A stretch of 64,000 bases of DNA from an uncultured Muribaculaceae bacterium (GTDB lineage: Bacteria; Bacteroidota; Bacteroidia; Bacteroidales; Muribaculaceae), in contig CANQZG010000004.1 in the NCBI GenBank assembly GCA_947628305.1, positions 62,001 through 126,000 of the forward strand, read 5' to 3'. The notes under the pieces are model-generated. The model saw only the letters and a program-made list of their open reading frames with translations, was not told the origin of the DNA and made no database searches. The stretch's first letter is position 1; the number at the start of each line of letters is the position of its first letter. This document shows, one piece after another, positions 45,287 to 52,610 of the stretch. The position numbers and the translations under genes are program-made.

Positions 45287-45320
45287 TCGTAGGGACGCGC
45301 CCGTTGGCGCGTCCCTACGA
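45287..45320. repeat. REP-like palindrome, copy 2
   Basis: A 15-base-pair perfect stem (TCGTAGGGACGCGCC at 45287-45301, complement at 45306-45320) has a CGTT loop. It lies in the 206-base gap between the phosphatase and sigma factor genes. Over 37 aligned bases it resembles the palindrome at 22092-22129, including the GTTGGC centre, with compensating changes in the arms. Nothing else is assignable in this gap. Confidence 0.72.
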
Positions 45321-45362
45321 ATTAGCATTAAGTCTCAATTCTGCAACCCCCTCTATATACTT

Positions 45363-45866
45363 TCAGCGGTAGTCGGCGAAGCGCGCCTGGAGTTTCTGCC
45401 GGGCGAAATAAATTCGGCTCTTTACCGTGCCTAACGGCAGTTGCATCCTCTCGGCGATTTCGTTGTACTTGTACCCCTGGACATGCATGGTGAAGGGGAT
45501 GCGGTAGTCGTCGGAGAACTCGTTGATTGCCGCCGAGATTTCGCCCGCGCCGAACGCCCCCTCGGGGGTCTCGAGTCCCGAGTCCTGCGACAGGTTGAGG
45601 TGGTAGAGGTCCTCGGTGCGGTCAACGACGGTGGCTGCGCGCGACACGCGGCGGTAGTTGTTGATGAAGATGTTACGCATTATGGTGAACACCCATCCCT
45701 TGAAGTTGGTGTTGTCGACGTACTTGTCGGCGTTGTCCAGGGCCTTGAGGGTGGTGTCCTGCAACAGGTCGTAGGCGTCGTCACGGTTGGAGGTGAGCAT
45801 GAATGCGAAGTTGAGGAGGTTTGCCTGCAGTGACATTAGCTTTGATTCGAATTGCGGGGTTGCCAT
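45363..45866 (-). CDS. ECF-type RNA polymerase sigma factor
   Basis: The ATG at 45866 gives 167 residues. Region 2 contains DDAYDLLQDTTLKALDNADKY and FKGWVFTIMRNIFINNYRR, the -10 and core-binding helices. Region 4 contains YKYNEIAERMQLPLGTVKSRIYFARQKLQ, the -35-binding helix-turn-helix. There is no sigma 3 domain, as in ECF group IV. No anti-sigma gene is adjacent, unlike the FecR-linked ECF factors common in Bacteroidota. The gene is visibly more GC-rich than its neighbours. It stands alone on the minus strand, with a TACCTTTG -7 box upstream. Confidence 0.93.
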   Translation of the reverse strand: MATPQFESKLMSLQANLLNFAFMLTSNRDDAYDLLQDTTLKALDNADKYVDNTNFKGWVFTIMRNIFINNYRRVSRAATVVDRTEDLYHLNLSQDSGLETPEGAFGAGEISAAINEFSDDYRIPFTMHVQGYKYNEIAERMQLPLGTVKSRIYFARQKLQARFADYR

Positions 45867-45941
45867 AATCGTAAGTTTTATCGGGTTGTCTTTTAGTTTC
45901 AAACGTGGTGCCGGGGAGGTCTTTCCGTCCCGCTGACAATA

Positions 45942-45949
45942 CAAAGGTA
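45942..45949 (-). promoter_or_regulatory. -7 element upstream of the sigma factor
   Basis: The minus strand reads TACCTTTG, a perfect TAnnTTTG, 76 bases upstream of the ATG at 45866. The -33 position is GC-rich without TTTG. The gap from 45867 to 46336 otherwise holds three GTAACA/TGTTAC motifs (46065-46070, 46075-46080, 46105-46110) and an orphan hairpin near 46223-46268. Confidence 0.45.
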
Positions 45950-46222
45950 TGGCGCGGGAACGGAAGAAAAACATTTCAACAGTTAATGGATGTTAAATAG
46001 AGGCCTTAGTGTTGAATTTATTTATAAGTAATTAAATGTCAGATGATTGCGCATTGAATGGATTGTAACAAGACTGTTACGGGGCGTTTTTGTCGTACAA
46101 AATTGTTACAGTTTTGATACAATTTTACATAATCCCCGGTCTGTATATACGCCGTCAGGGCAACCGAGCCACCAAGGTGCTCATCAAATAAGACTCTAAC
46201 GCTAACACTCTCATTCTCAAAT

Positions 46223-46268
46223 AAAATTAACATGATGTGTCCTAATGGTTACATCATGTTAATTTTTT
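46223..46268 (+). terminator. Orphan terminator-like hairpin between the sigma factor and Na/Pi genes
   Basis: A perfect 16-base-pair stem (AAAATTAACATGATGT at 46223-46238 with 46251-46266) has a 12-base loop and continues into T residues on the plus strand. No plus-strand gene precedes it after the terminator at 45192, and the promoter of the following gene lies beyond it at 46305. It may therefore end a small unannotated RNA or insulate the next promoter. Confidence 0.6.
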
Positions 46269-46304
46269 ATTATATCCTCATAGAGATTTTTCCTATAAAT
46301 ATCT

Positions 46305-46312
46305 TATCTTTG
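46305..46312 (+). promoter_or_regulatory. -7 element of the Na/Pi transporter gene
   Basis: TATCTTTG is a perfect TAnnTTTG box, 24 bases before the ATG at 46337. It excludes an upstream start at 46232, which would precede the promoter. The -33 region is T-rich. Confidence 0.65.
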
Positions 46313-46336
46313 CGGTATAATTTTCACCTCACAGAG

Positions 46337-48157
46337 ATGAACTATAGTTTTCTTGATTTTTTATGTCTCCTCGGCGCAGTGGGACTCTTCCTCTACGGAA
46401 TGAAAGTGATGAGCGAAGGGTTACAGAAAGCAGCCGGAGACCGTCTTCGCAGCATACTCGCCGCGATGACCCGCAACCGTTTCACAGGTACACTCACAGG
46501 GTTTCTAATCACAGCGTTAATACAGAGTTCATCGGCATCGACCGTCATGGTCGTCAGCTTCGTGAACGCCGGGTTGATGACGCTCGGCCAGTCGATGGCC
46601 GTCATCATGGGCGCGAATGTCGGCACTACATTCACCGCATGGATTATAGCCCTGTTCGGCTTCAAGGTCAACATATCGCTCTTTGTACTGCCACTCATAG
46701 GACTCGCCGTCCCGCTGCTTTTCTCCAAAAAAAGCCGTAACAAATCCATAGGCGAATTCCTTGTAGGTTTCGCGTTCCTGTTCATGGGACTCGACATGAT
46801 AAGCACCTACGTCCCCGACTTGCAGAGCAACCCGGAGATGTTCGCTTTCCTACAGAAATATACAAGCATGGGATTCGGGTCGGTCATCATCTTCCTGCTC
46901 GTCGGTCTCGTGTTGACAATGATTATACAGTCATCGGCCGCAACATTTGCCATCACGTTGATTATGTGCAGCAAAGGGTGGATAGGTTTCGACCTCTCAT
47001 GTGCCCTCGTGCTTGGCAGCAACATAGGCACGACAATCACCCCTATACTCGCTTCCATGAGCGGGAATGTCGCGGCAAAACGCACCGCGATGGGACATCT
47101 GCTGTTCAATCTTCTCGGAACGGTGTGGACACTGTGCATCTTTTTCCCGTTTGTCGGTTTGACAGTGTGGCTCACCGAGGCGTTTGGGCAAGGCGACCCT
47201 ACTGTGCTTTCAGGATATGTCAACCAGATAGAGACACAGAACCCTGAGATATATAACCATCTTTTTGACAACTCATTGCCGACAGGGCATGAAGTCGCCA
47301 AAAAGATTGCTTTCATGCAACAGAGCGTATCAATAGGCCTGTCGATATTCCACACTGTGTTCAATCTCGTCAACCTGGCCATCATGATATGGTTCACCGG
47401 GTTATATGTCAAGATTGTGGAACGGTTGATTCCTTCCAAACACAAAGAGGACACCGAATTCCAACTCAAATTCATCTCGGGCGGCCTTCTCAACGCTTCG
47501 GAGCTCAATATCACACAGGCCGAGAAAGAGATTGTCGTGTACGCCCAGCGTGTACAGCGCATGATAGGTATGTCACAGAACCTTGTCCATCTGAAAGACG
47601 ACAGCGAGGAATTCACCCACTTGTTCTCCCGCGTCGAGAAATATGAGGAAATCTCAGACAGGATGGAAATCGAAATCGCCAATTACCTCAACCGATGTTC
47701 CGAAGGCCGTCTGTCAAACGAGGGTAAACACCGCATCGCGGCCATGTTGAGCATCGTCAGTGAAATCGAGAGTATCGCCGACTGTTGCTACGGAGTGGCA
47801 AAGACCCTGATACGTAAACGCTCGAGCAACATAAAGTTCAACGATGAAATCTACAAGAAAATCGATGCGATGTTTGTCGACGTGGAGGGTGCAATGAGCA
47901 ATATGCTGTTACTGTTGGGCAATGTGGAACATGTACGTGAACAGGATATAATCGCATCCTACAACCGTGAACGTGAAATCAATAACCTGCGCAACCAGTT
48001 CCGCACGGCCAACATCGAGAGCATAAATGAAAAACACTACGAGTACCAGGCAGGCATATATTTCATGGATATAATTGCCGACCTCGAGAAGACAGGTGAC
48101 TACATCATCAACGTAGTGGATACAGTCAAAGAACAATTCCGCAACTCTATCGCCTGA
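46337..48157 (+). CDS. Na/Pi cotransporter family protein with PhoU-like tail
   Basis: The ATG at 46337 gives 606 residues. The N-terminal half holds about nine membrane helices with two inverted repeats, each bearing the QSS signature of the family (LIQSSSASTVMVVSF near residue 60 and IIQSSAATFAITLIM near 190). GANVGTTFTA and GSNIGTTITPIL are the paired GxNxGTT motifs. The C-terminal 200 residues are a PhoU-like helical domain. Such proteins take up phosphate with sodium; the direct substrate here is inferred from family. Confidence 0.92.
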   Translation: MNYSFLDFLCLLGAVGLFLYGMKVMSEGLQKAAGDRLRSILAAMTRNRFTGTLTGFLITALIQSSSASTVMVVSFVNAGLMTLGQSMAVIMGANVGTTFTAWIIALFGFKVNISLFVLPLIGLAVPLLFSKKSRNKSIGEFLVGFAFLFMGLDMISTYVPDLQSNPEMFAFLQKYTSMGFGSVIIFLLVGLVLTMIIQSSAATFAITLIMCSKGWIGFDLSCALVLGSNIGTTITPILASMSGNVAAKRTAMGHLLFNLLGTVWTLCIFFPFVGLTVWLTEAFGQGDPTVLSGYVNQIETQNPEIYNHLFDNSLPTGHEVAKKIAFMQQSVSIGLSIFHTVFNLVNLAIMIWFTGLYVKIVERLIPSKHKEDTEFQLKFISGGLLNASELNITQAEKEIVVYAQRVQRMIGMSQNLVHLKDDSEEFTHLFSRVEKYEEISDRMEIEIANYLNRCSEGRLSNEGKHRIAAMLSIVSEIESIADCCYGVAKTLIRKRSSNIKFNDEIYKKIDAMFVDVEGAMSNMLLLLGNVEHVREQDIIASYNREREINNLRNQFRTANIESINEKHYEYQAGIYFMDIIADLEKTGDYIINVVDTVKEQFRNSIA

Positions 48158-48199
48158 TGCAAGAGTATACATAAAATTGTTTCAATCCTATTACAAAAT

Positions 48200-48231
48200 T
48201 TTGGCCTGAAATTCTAAATTACGTATATTTG
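48200..48231 (+). promoter_or_regulatory. Promoter of the response regulator-rnhB operon
   Basis: TTTG at 48200-48203 and TATATTTG at 48224-48231 are 20 bases apart. An 8-base-pair hairpin (GTGTACCC at 48244-48251 with 48257-48264) lies at the start of the predicted leader, 34 bases before the ATG at 48299. Confidence 0.75.
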
Positions 48232-48298
48232 CATCAATCCAATGTGTACCCTAACGGGGTACACCCAACAATCTGTACAAGGTGGTATTATCCTTTAT

Positions 48299-49036
48299 AT
48301 GAACGAGACTGCGGTTTCTACATCAGGCATCACATCATCAATATTAATTATCGATGAAGATAAAATGATTAGTGATTTGATTCACTATAATCTTGAAAAC
48401 GAAGGTTATAGTGTCATTTCATGCACCTCAACAGCCGAAGCTCTCGACCTTGACCTGACGACCTACAGCCTTATAATAACCGAAGCCCTGTTCAGAGATT
48501 GCAATATCAGCGGACTAAGATTCACCGAAATGTTAAAACAAAACCCTGATACTGCGACAGTCCCTGTAATCATCTGTTCAACTCTTGACAGCGAGGATGA
48601 CATAATCAACGGTTTCAACGCCGGAGCCGACGATTACATCCTCAAGCCATTTTCATTGCGTGAAATGGTGGCAAGGGTAAAATCGGTGATACGACGTCAC
48701 CAGATTCAACTGATGAGAATGAAACCGCGCTCCCATCAGCTCACTTTCAACGGTCTCTCAATAGACATGGAGACGAACAAAGTTACAATTGACGGTCAAC
48801 CGATATCGCTTAGCCGCACCGAACAACATATTCTCGTACTTTTCCTACGGAACATAAACAAATATTTCAAACGAAACGAGATATATGAAAAAGTGTGGAT
48901 TAGGCAGGAACAAGGTTCTGACCGCATCGTGGATGTCAATATCTCACGCATAAGAAAGAAAATCGGCCCGTATGCCGCCAATATTATCAATCGTTCAGGT
49001 GTCGGGTACGGGTTCATGGAACAGACAGGACTATGA
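48299..49036 (+). CDS. Atypical OmpR-family response regulator
   Basis: The ATG at 48299 gives 245 residues. The receiver domain (15-130) has the acidic pair D19-E20, Ser in IICST and the conserved Lys in YILKPFS, but at the phospho-acceptor position the sequence is LIITEALF, so Glu62 (codon GAA at 48482-48484) replaces Asp. The output is a winged-helix domain (about 150-245) with [21 protein letters not shown] and [12 protein letters not shown]. No histidine kinase is adjacent. It overlaps rnhB by four bases. It may be constitutively active or regulated without phosphorylation. Confidence 0.9.
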   Translation: MNETAVSTSGITSSILIIDEDKMISDLIHYNLENEGYSVISCTSTAEALDLDLTTYSLIITEALFRDCNISGLRFTEMLKQNPDTATVPVIICSTLDSEDDIINGFNAGADDYILKPFSLREMVARVKSVIRRHQIQLMRMKPRSHQLTFNGLSIDMETNKVTIDGQPISLSRTEQHILVLFLRNINKYFKRNEIYEKVWIRQEQGSDRIVDVNISRIRKKIGPYAANIINRSGVGYGFMEQTGL

Positions 49037-49623
49037 ATCTTCCTGCATGCAATATCTTTGGAATAAACGAAGCCGGTTGTGACGAAGCCGGCCGCGGTTG
49101 TCTTGCAGGCCCTGTATTCGCGGCGGCAGTGATACTCCCTGACGATTTTCATCATACGTTACTGAATGATTCAAAAAAACTCACCGAACGCCGACGTGAA
49201 ATGCTACGCCCGATAATAGAGCGTGAGGCCATCGCATGGGGTGTGGGTATAGTAACGGCAGCCGAAATAGATGAGATAAACATCCTGAACGCATCGATTC
49301 TCGCGATGCACCGTGCCCTGGACGCCCTTGATGTCATTCCAGGTGCAATATCCGTAGACGGAAACCGATTCAAACCTTACCGAAATATACCTCACACTAC
49401 TTTCATAAAAGGCGACGGTCGTTTCGGCAACATAGCCGCCGCATCGATTCTGGCAAAAACACACAGGGATGAATATATGACACAACTACACGAACAGTTC
49501 CCTGTCTATGGATGGAATATAAACAAAGGATACCCTACCAAATACCACAGGGAATCTATCCTGGAAAACGGGCCGTCACCATTCCACCGGATGACATTCG
49601 CGGGAGTCAGGATTGGTCGATAA
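49033..49623 (+). CDS. rnhB: Ribonuclease HII
   Basis: This 196-residue enzyme cleaves RNA in RNA-DNA hybrids and single ribonucleotides in DNA. The active-site acids are visible in [17 protein letters not shown] (Asp and Glu), SVDGNRF, and the C-terminal [15 protein letters not shown] (Asp). [25 protein letters not shown] is the usual tail. Its ATG overlaps the response regulator stop, so the two are coupled. Its 3' end overlaps the convergent LD-carboxypeptidase gene by 17 bases. Confidence 0.97.
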   Translation: MNLPACNIFGINEAGCDEAGRGCLAGPVFAAAVILPDDFHHTLLNDSKKLTERRREMLRPIIEREAIAWGVGIVTAAEIDEINILNASILAMHRALDALDVIPGAISVDGNRFKPYRNIPHTTFIKGDGRFGNIAAASILAKTHRDEYMTQLHEQFPVYGWNINKGYPTKYHRESILENGPSPFHRMTFAGVRIGR

Positions 49624-50509
49624 CGACCCCTGATGCACCAACCGTGAATTTCACCGGCACACCCTCTATAAGCGGTAGGTTTTCATCGACATGACCTACA
49701 GGAACATTGAAAGCCACAGGAAAAGAATACGGCTCGACCACACGCTTTATCATATCCTCCATCGAATCATTGTCAACGTCTCCGCTATACTCGGTGAAAC
49801 GTCCCACAATAAGCCCTTTTAAGCGCGATAGGACGCCTGAAAGGCGAAGGGTGTACATCATACGCTCTATCTTGTAAATAGGCTCTGAAACGTCCTCTAT
49901 GAACATCACCGTGTCGGGGCGTAATATGTCGTATGGAGTGCCTATCAGTCCTGTGAGCACGGCAAGATTCCCTCCAAGCAAAGTACCTTTTACCTCTCCA
50001 TGGCGGTTATAGGGATGAGACTCCACCTTATAAACAGGCCTGTTCCCATCAAGTATATCGAACAACGACCGGGAATAGGGGTCGGCACCTTCATGGTCGG
50101 CGATATGTTTAGCCATCGGTGAATGTATCGACGCGATTCCCTTGGAAGCCATCAACCCGTGCAGGGCCGATATGTCGCTGTACCCGATGACCCATTTAGG
50201 GTCATCCCGCAAAGGCAGTCTTGACAACCTCTCAAGCAGATGCACAACCCCGTATCCACCACGAGAACAGAGGATGGCACGCGTCGAACCATCGAGAAAA
50301 GCCTGTTCAAGGTCGGAATAACGCTGTTCAGGCGTACCGCTGAAAGTGCCATGCCGCTGAAAGGCGTTGGGACAGACGTATGGTTCCCATCCGCGTTCCT
50401 GGAGGTAGGGAAGGGCACGATAAACATTCTGCGGGCGTGTTATGCCGGCCGGAGAAAGCACGGCAATGCGGTCACCTTTCTTAAGCGGTGCTGGAATCAA
50501 TGTCTTCAT
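49607..50509 (-). CDS. LD-carboxypeptidase, peptidase family S66
   Basis: This 300-residue cytoplasmic enzyme of the LdcA type trims the terminal D-Ala from murein tetrapeptides during recycling. Visible family motifs are [11 protein letters not shown] at the start, [17 protein letters not shown] around the nucleophile region, [28 protein letters not shown] with the catalytic Glu, and [14 protein letters not shown] with the catalytic His. The length fits. It shares a 17-base overlap with the convergent rnhB and diverges from the YARHG gene. Confidence 0.9.
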   Translation of the reverse strand: MKTLIPAPLKKGDRIAVLSPAGITRPQNVYRALPYLQERGWEPYVCPNAFQRHGTFSGTPEQRYSDLEQAFLDGSTRAILCSRGGYGVVHLLERLSRLPLRDDPKWVIGYSDISALHGLMASKGIASIHSPMAKHIADHEGADPYSRSLFDILDGNRPVYKVESHPYNRHGEVKGTLLGGNLAVLTGLIGTPYDILRPDTVMFIEDVSEPIYKIERMMYTLRLSGVLSRLKGLIVGRFTEYSGDVDNDSMEDMIKRVVEPYSFPVAFNVPVGHVDENLPLIEGVPVKFTVGASGVVIDQS

Positions 50510-50623
50510 GCAACAAATTTAATGAAATTACACCAATTAACTGCCAACAGGAATATTTCATTAAATAAATTTAGTAACTTTACAACCTAAATTGTTCAAT
50601 TTTAGTTTCTTAATTCTACCAAT

Positions 50624-51199
50624 ATGATATGTCCCCGTTGCGGCTTCAATAATGCCGAAATCGCACGTATATGCCGCAACTGCGGTAATCAGCTTCCTCC
50701 ACGACCGATGAAACAACAGCAGCCGATACGGCCCGCTGTATCAAAAAACAATAACACGGCACTGATATTGGGCCTGGCGTGCGGAGCAATAGCCTTAATA
50801 GCTGTCATTATCGTTGTCATATTACTTACAAATCGTCAGACATCCCATGAGGATGATTACACTATAGTGCAAGAAGAACAATCATCCGTCGATGAAACAA
50901 GACCGGTGACACTGTTTCCCGCCGACGCATATAACAGTGACCCGCGTTTCCAAAGTTTCGGGTGGCTTTTAGACCCTATAGACAGCTCTGACCTCGCCGG
51001 ATTATCAAAGGATGAGTTACGGATTCTGCGAAATGCAATATTCGCAATAAACGGGTACAGATTCAAAAGCAACGACCTCGCGGAATATTTCTCACAATTT
51101 GACTGGTACACACCGATGTACAGCGATGTGACATCCCGCCTTTCACAAACAGAGAAAAATAACATCGCACTAATAAAACGTCTTGAATCCAACCGATGA
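50624..51199 (+). CDS. Zinc-ribbon membrane protein with YARHG domain
   Basis: This 191-residue protein has an N-terminal zinc ribbon with Cys3, Cys6, Cys17 and Cys20. A short Pro/Gln linker and one membrane helix at about 45-68 follow. A YARHG domain occupies about 128-188 (LRILRNAIFAINGYRFKSNDLAEYF, WYTPMYSDV), with NAIFAINGYRF at the position of the name-giving motif. The layout predicts the ribbon inside the cell and YARHG outside. Its stop overlaps the start of an M15 peptidase gene, so the two are translated together. The YARHG ligand is unknown. Confidence 0.85.
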   Translation: MICPRCGFNNAEIARICRNCGNQLPPRPMKQQQPIRPAVSKNNNTALILGLACGAIALIAVIIVVILLTNRQTSHEDDYTIVQEEQSSVDETRPVTLFPADAYNSDPRFQSFGWLLDPIDSSDLAGLSKDELRILRNAIFAINGYRFKSNDLAEYFSQFDWYTPMYSDVTSRLSQTEKNNIALIKRLESNR

Positions 51200-52050
51200 T
51201 AAAAGCAAGAGTTTTACTCGCAGCAATTACATTTCTGTCAATCACTTCATGTAGAACCGGTGACAATGGCAACGCTGAAACAAATGCCTCGGACGAATCA
51301 TGCAACAATACGTCAAATACTGACACTATAGTGGAAAAAATACCGTCAGGACGTATCGACGGAGGTAAATACGCCCTACAACAAGCCTATCCCGATTTTA
51401 TCAAATCCATAGACGGAAACACAGTGCGGTTCAAGGATGGCGACACAATGCCATACGATGACGGCAAAGAGAAAGATTTTGACACGATGCTCGACAACAG
51501 CGACATCGATGACATGTTTTTCTGTAAATACGACAGCAATAATACACCTCCCGAATATCTCGCCGACGCCGGACGCTCCAGATGCGAGGCCTTGTTCAAG
51601 AAAATGTACGGCTCATCGCCTGAACAAGCGACTAAAAACCTTGTAAATGTCAGCTGGATGGGGAAAAATGTGAAATTCACGCGTGTCAACGGTGCGGCCG
51701 ACAGCCTCGCTAAAGTAGCCGATGAACTGTCACGACATCCTGAATTGAAAAAATACACCGCTTGTTCAGGAACATATTATTGGCGCAAGGTAAGAGGCGC
51801 CGAACGTCAGAGCGCACACAGTTACGGCATCGCAATCGACATTGCCGTTCCTTATTCCGATTACTGGCTGTGGAAAAATCCAAAGGCAAAAGAGACAGAC
51901 CATATAACCTACGCCAACCGTTTCCCACACGAACTGGTGGAGATATTTGAACACCACGGCTTCATCTGGGGCGGTGCATGGTACCACTTCGACACAATGC
52001 ACTTCGAATTCCGCCCCGAAATCCTCCTTTACTCCCGCCTACCTGAATAA
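51196..52050 (+). CDS. M15-family D-Ala-D-Ala/L-Ala-D-Glu peptidase lipoprotein
   Basis: This 284-residue protein has a lipoprotein signal with lipobox SITSC (Cys19). The C-terminal half is an M15 zinc peptidase: the first zinc ligands are in SAHSYGIAIDIAVPY (H-x6-D), the catalytic Glu is probably in LVEIFEHHGF, and the last His is in DTMHFEFRPE. WGGAWYHFD is a further family phrase. M15 enzymes cut cell-wall peptides. It is coupled to the YARHG membrane-protein gene and converges on a hypothetical gene with an eight-base gap. Confidence 0.88.
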   Translation: MIKARVLLAAITFLSITSCRTGDNGNAETNASDESCNNTSNTDTIVEKIPSGRIDGGKYALQQAYPDFIKSIDGNTVRFKDGDTMPYDDGKEKDFDTMLDNSDIDDMFFCKYDSNNTPPEYLADAGRSRCEALFKKMYGSSPEQATKNLVNVSWMGKNVKFTRVNGAADSLAKVADELSRHPELKKYTACSGTYYWRKVRGAERQSAHSYGIAIDIAVPYSDYWLWKNPKAKETDHITYANRFPHELVEIFEHHGFIWGGAWYHFDTMHFEFRPEILLYSRLPE

Positions 52051-52058
52051 TAACACGC

Positions 52059-52580
52059 CTATAACATTCCGAGGGCGTGAAGATGCTCCAAAATCTCGTT
52101 ACGGGATAGACGGCGTTGCTCTTTCAATGTCGCAGCAAAATCATGCGCTATATGTTTCACCCCGTTATGAGAAAACACCTTTAACAGATAATTGAAATTC
52201 TTATCAAAAAGCCTGTCCATCTCGTCTTTCTCCAAAGAGCATGTTTCAATTCCCTCATTGGATAATGTATCATGGAGATGCGCACGCGTAGAATCCTCTA
52301 TACTCCTGTCATCCTGTACCATGGAACGGCACATAACATTTGAAATCAACATCACGCTCATCAGGTTGAAGTTACGCAATATCTGATTCCAAGCCACCTT
52401 TGCCGACAATCCCGGATTTCCGCTGAAATAAAAATTATCGTTAAACTCGACCATACTGTCAGCCTCGGCATCGACTGATATACCCGACAATACGTCCTCA
52501 CCGTCAAACACTACAAGACCTATTGCCATTCCGCTCGCTCCATAACAACGGTCTTTATCATCTCTATAACCTAAGTTCAT
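52059..52580 (-). CDS. Conserved-looking hypothetical protein, mostly helical
   Basis: This 173-residue soluble protein has no signal peptide or membrane helix. The N-terminal 55 residues have two beta phrases (GMAIGLVVFDGEDVLSGISV). The rest is helical (KVAWNQILRNFNLMSVMLISNVMCRSMVQ) with an acidic and His-containing C-terminal half. I do not recognise a family. It is the last gene in the minus-strand run below porZ, 30 bases away. Codon pattern and operon position support it being real. Confidence 0.65.
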   Translation of the reverse strand: MNLGYRDDKDRCYGASGMAIGLVVFDGEDVLSGISVDAEADSMVEFNDNFYFSGNPGLSAKVAWNQILRNFNLMSVMLISNVMCRSMVQDDRSIEDSTRAHLHDTLSNEGIETCSLEKDEMDRLFDKNFNYLLKVFSHNGVKHIAHDFAATLKEQRRLSRNEILEHLHALGML

Positions 52581-52610
52581 ACTAATTGTATTTAGAGAAT
52601 GTTTATAATG

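Noticed and set aside
45287-45320. Terminator for the phosphatase gene
   Set aside because: A better rho-independent terminator lies directly after the stop at 45158-45192. The palindrome lacks a T tract and is better explained as a dispersed repeat.
46039-46233. A 64-codon minus-strand frame upstream of the sigma factor
   Set aside because: No family resemblance or convincing start signal; it runs through the GTAACA motifs and into the orphan hairpin, which suggest a non-coding control region.
50514-50521. TAAATTTG on the minus strand as the promoter of the LD-carboxypeptidase gene
   Set aside because: It lies only five bases from the start codon, so transcription would begin inside the coding sequence.
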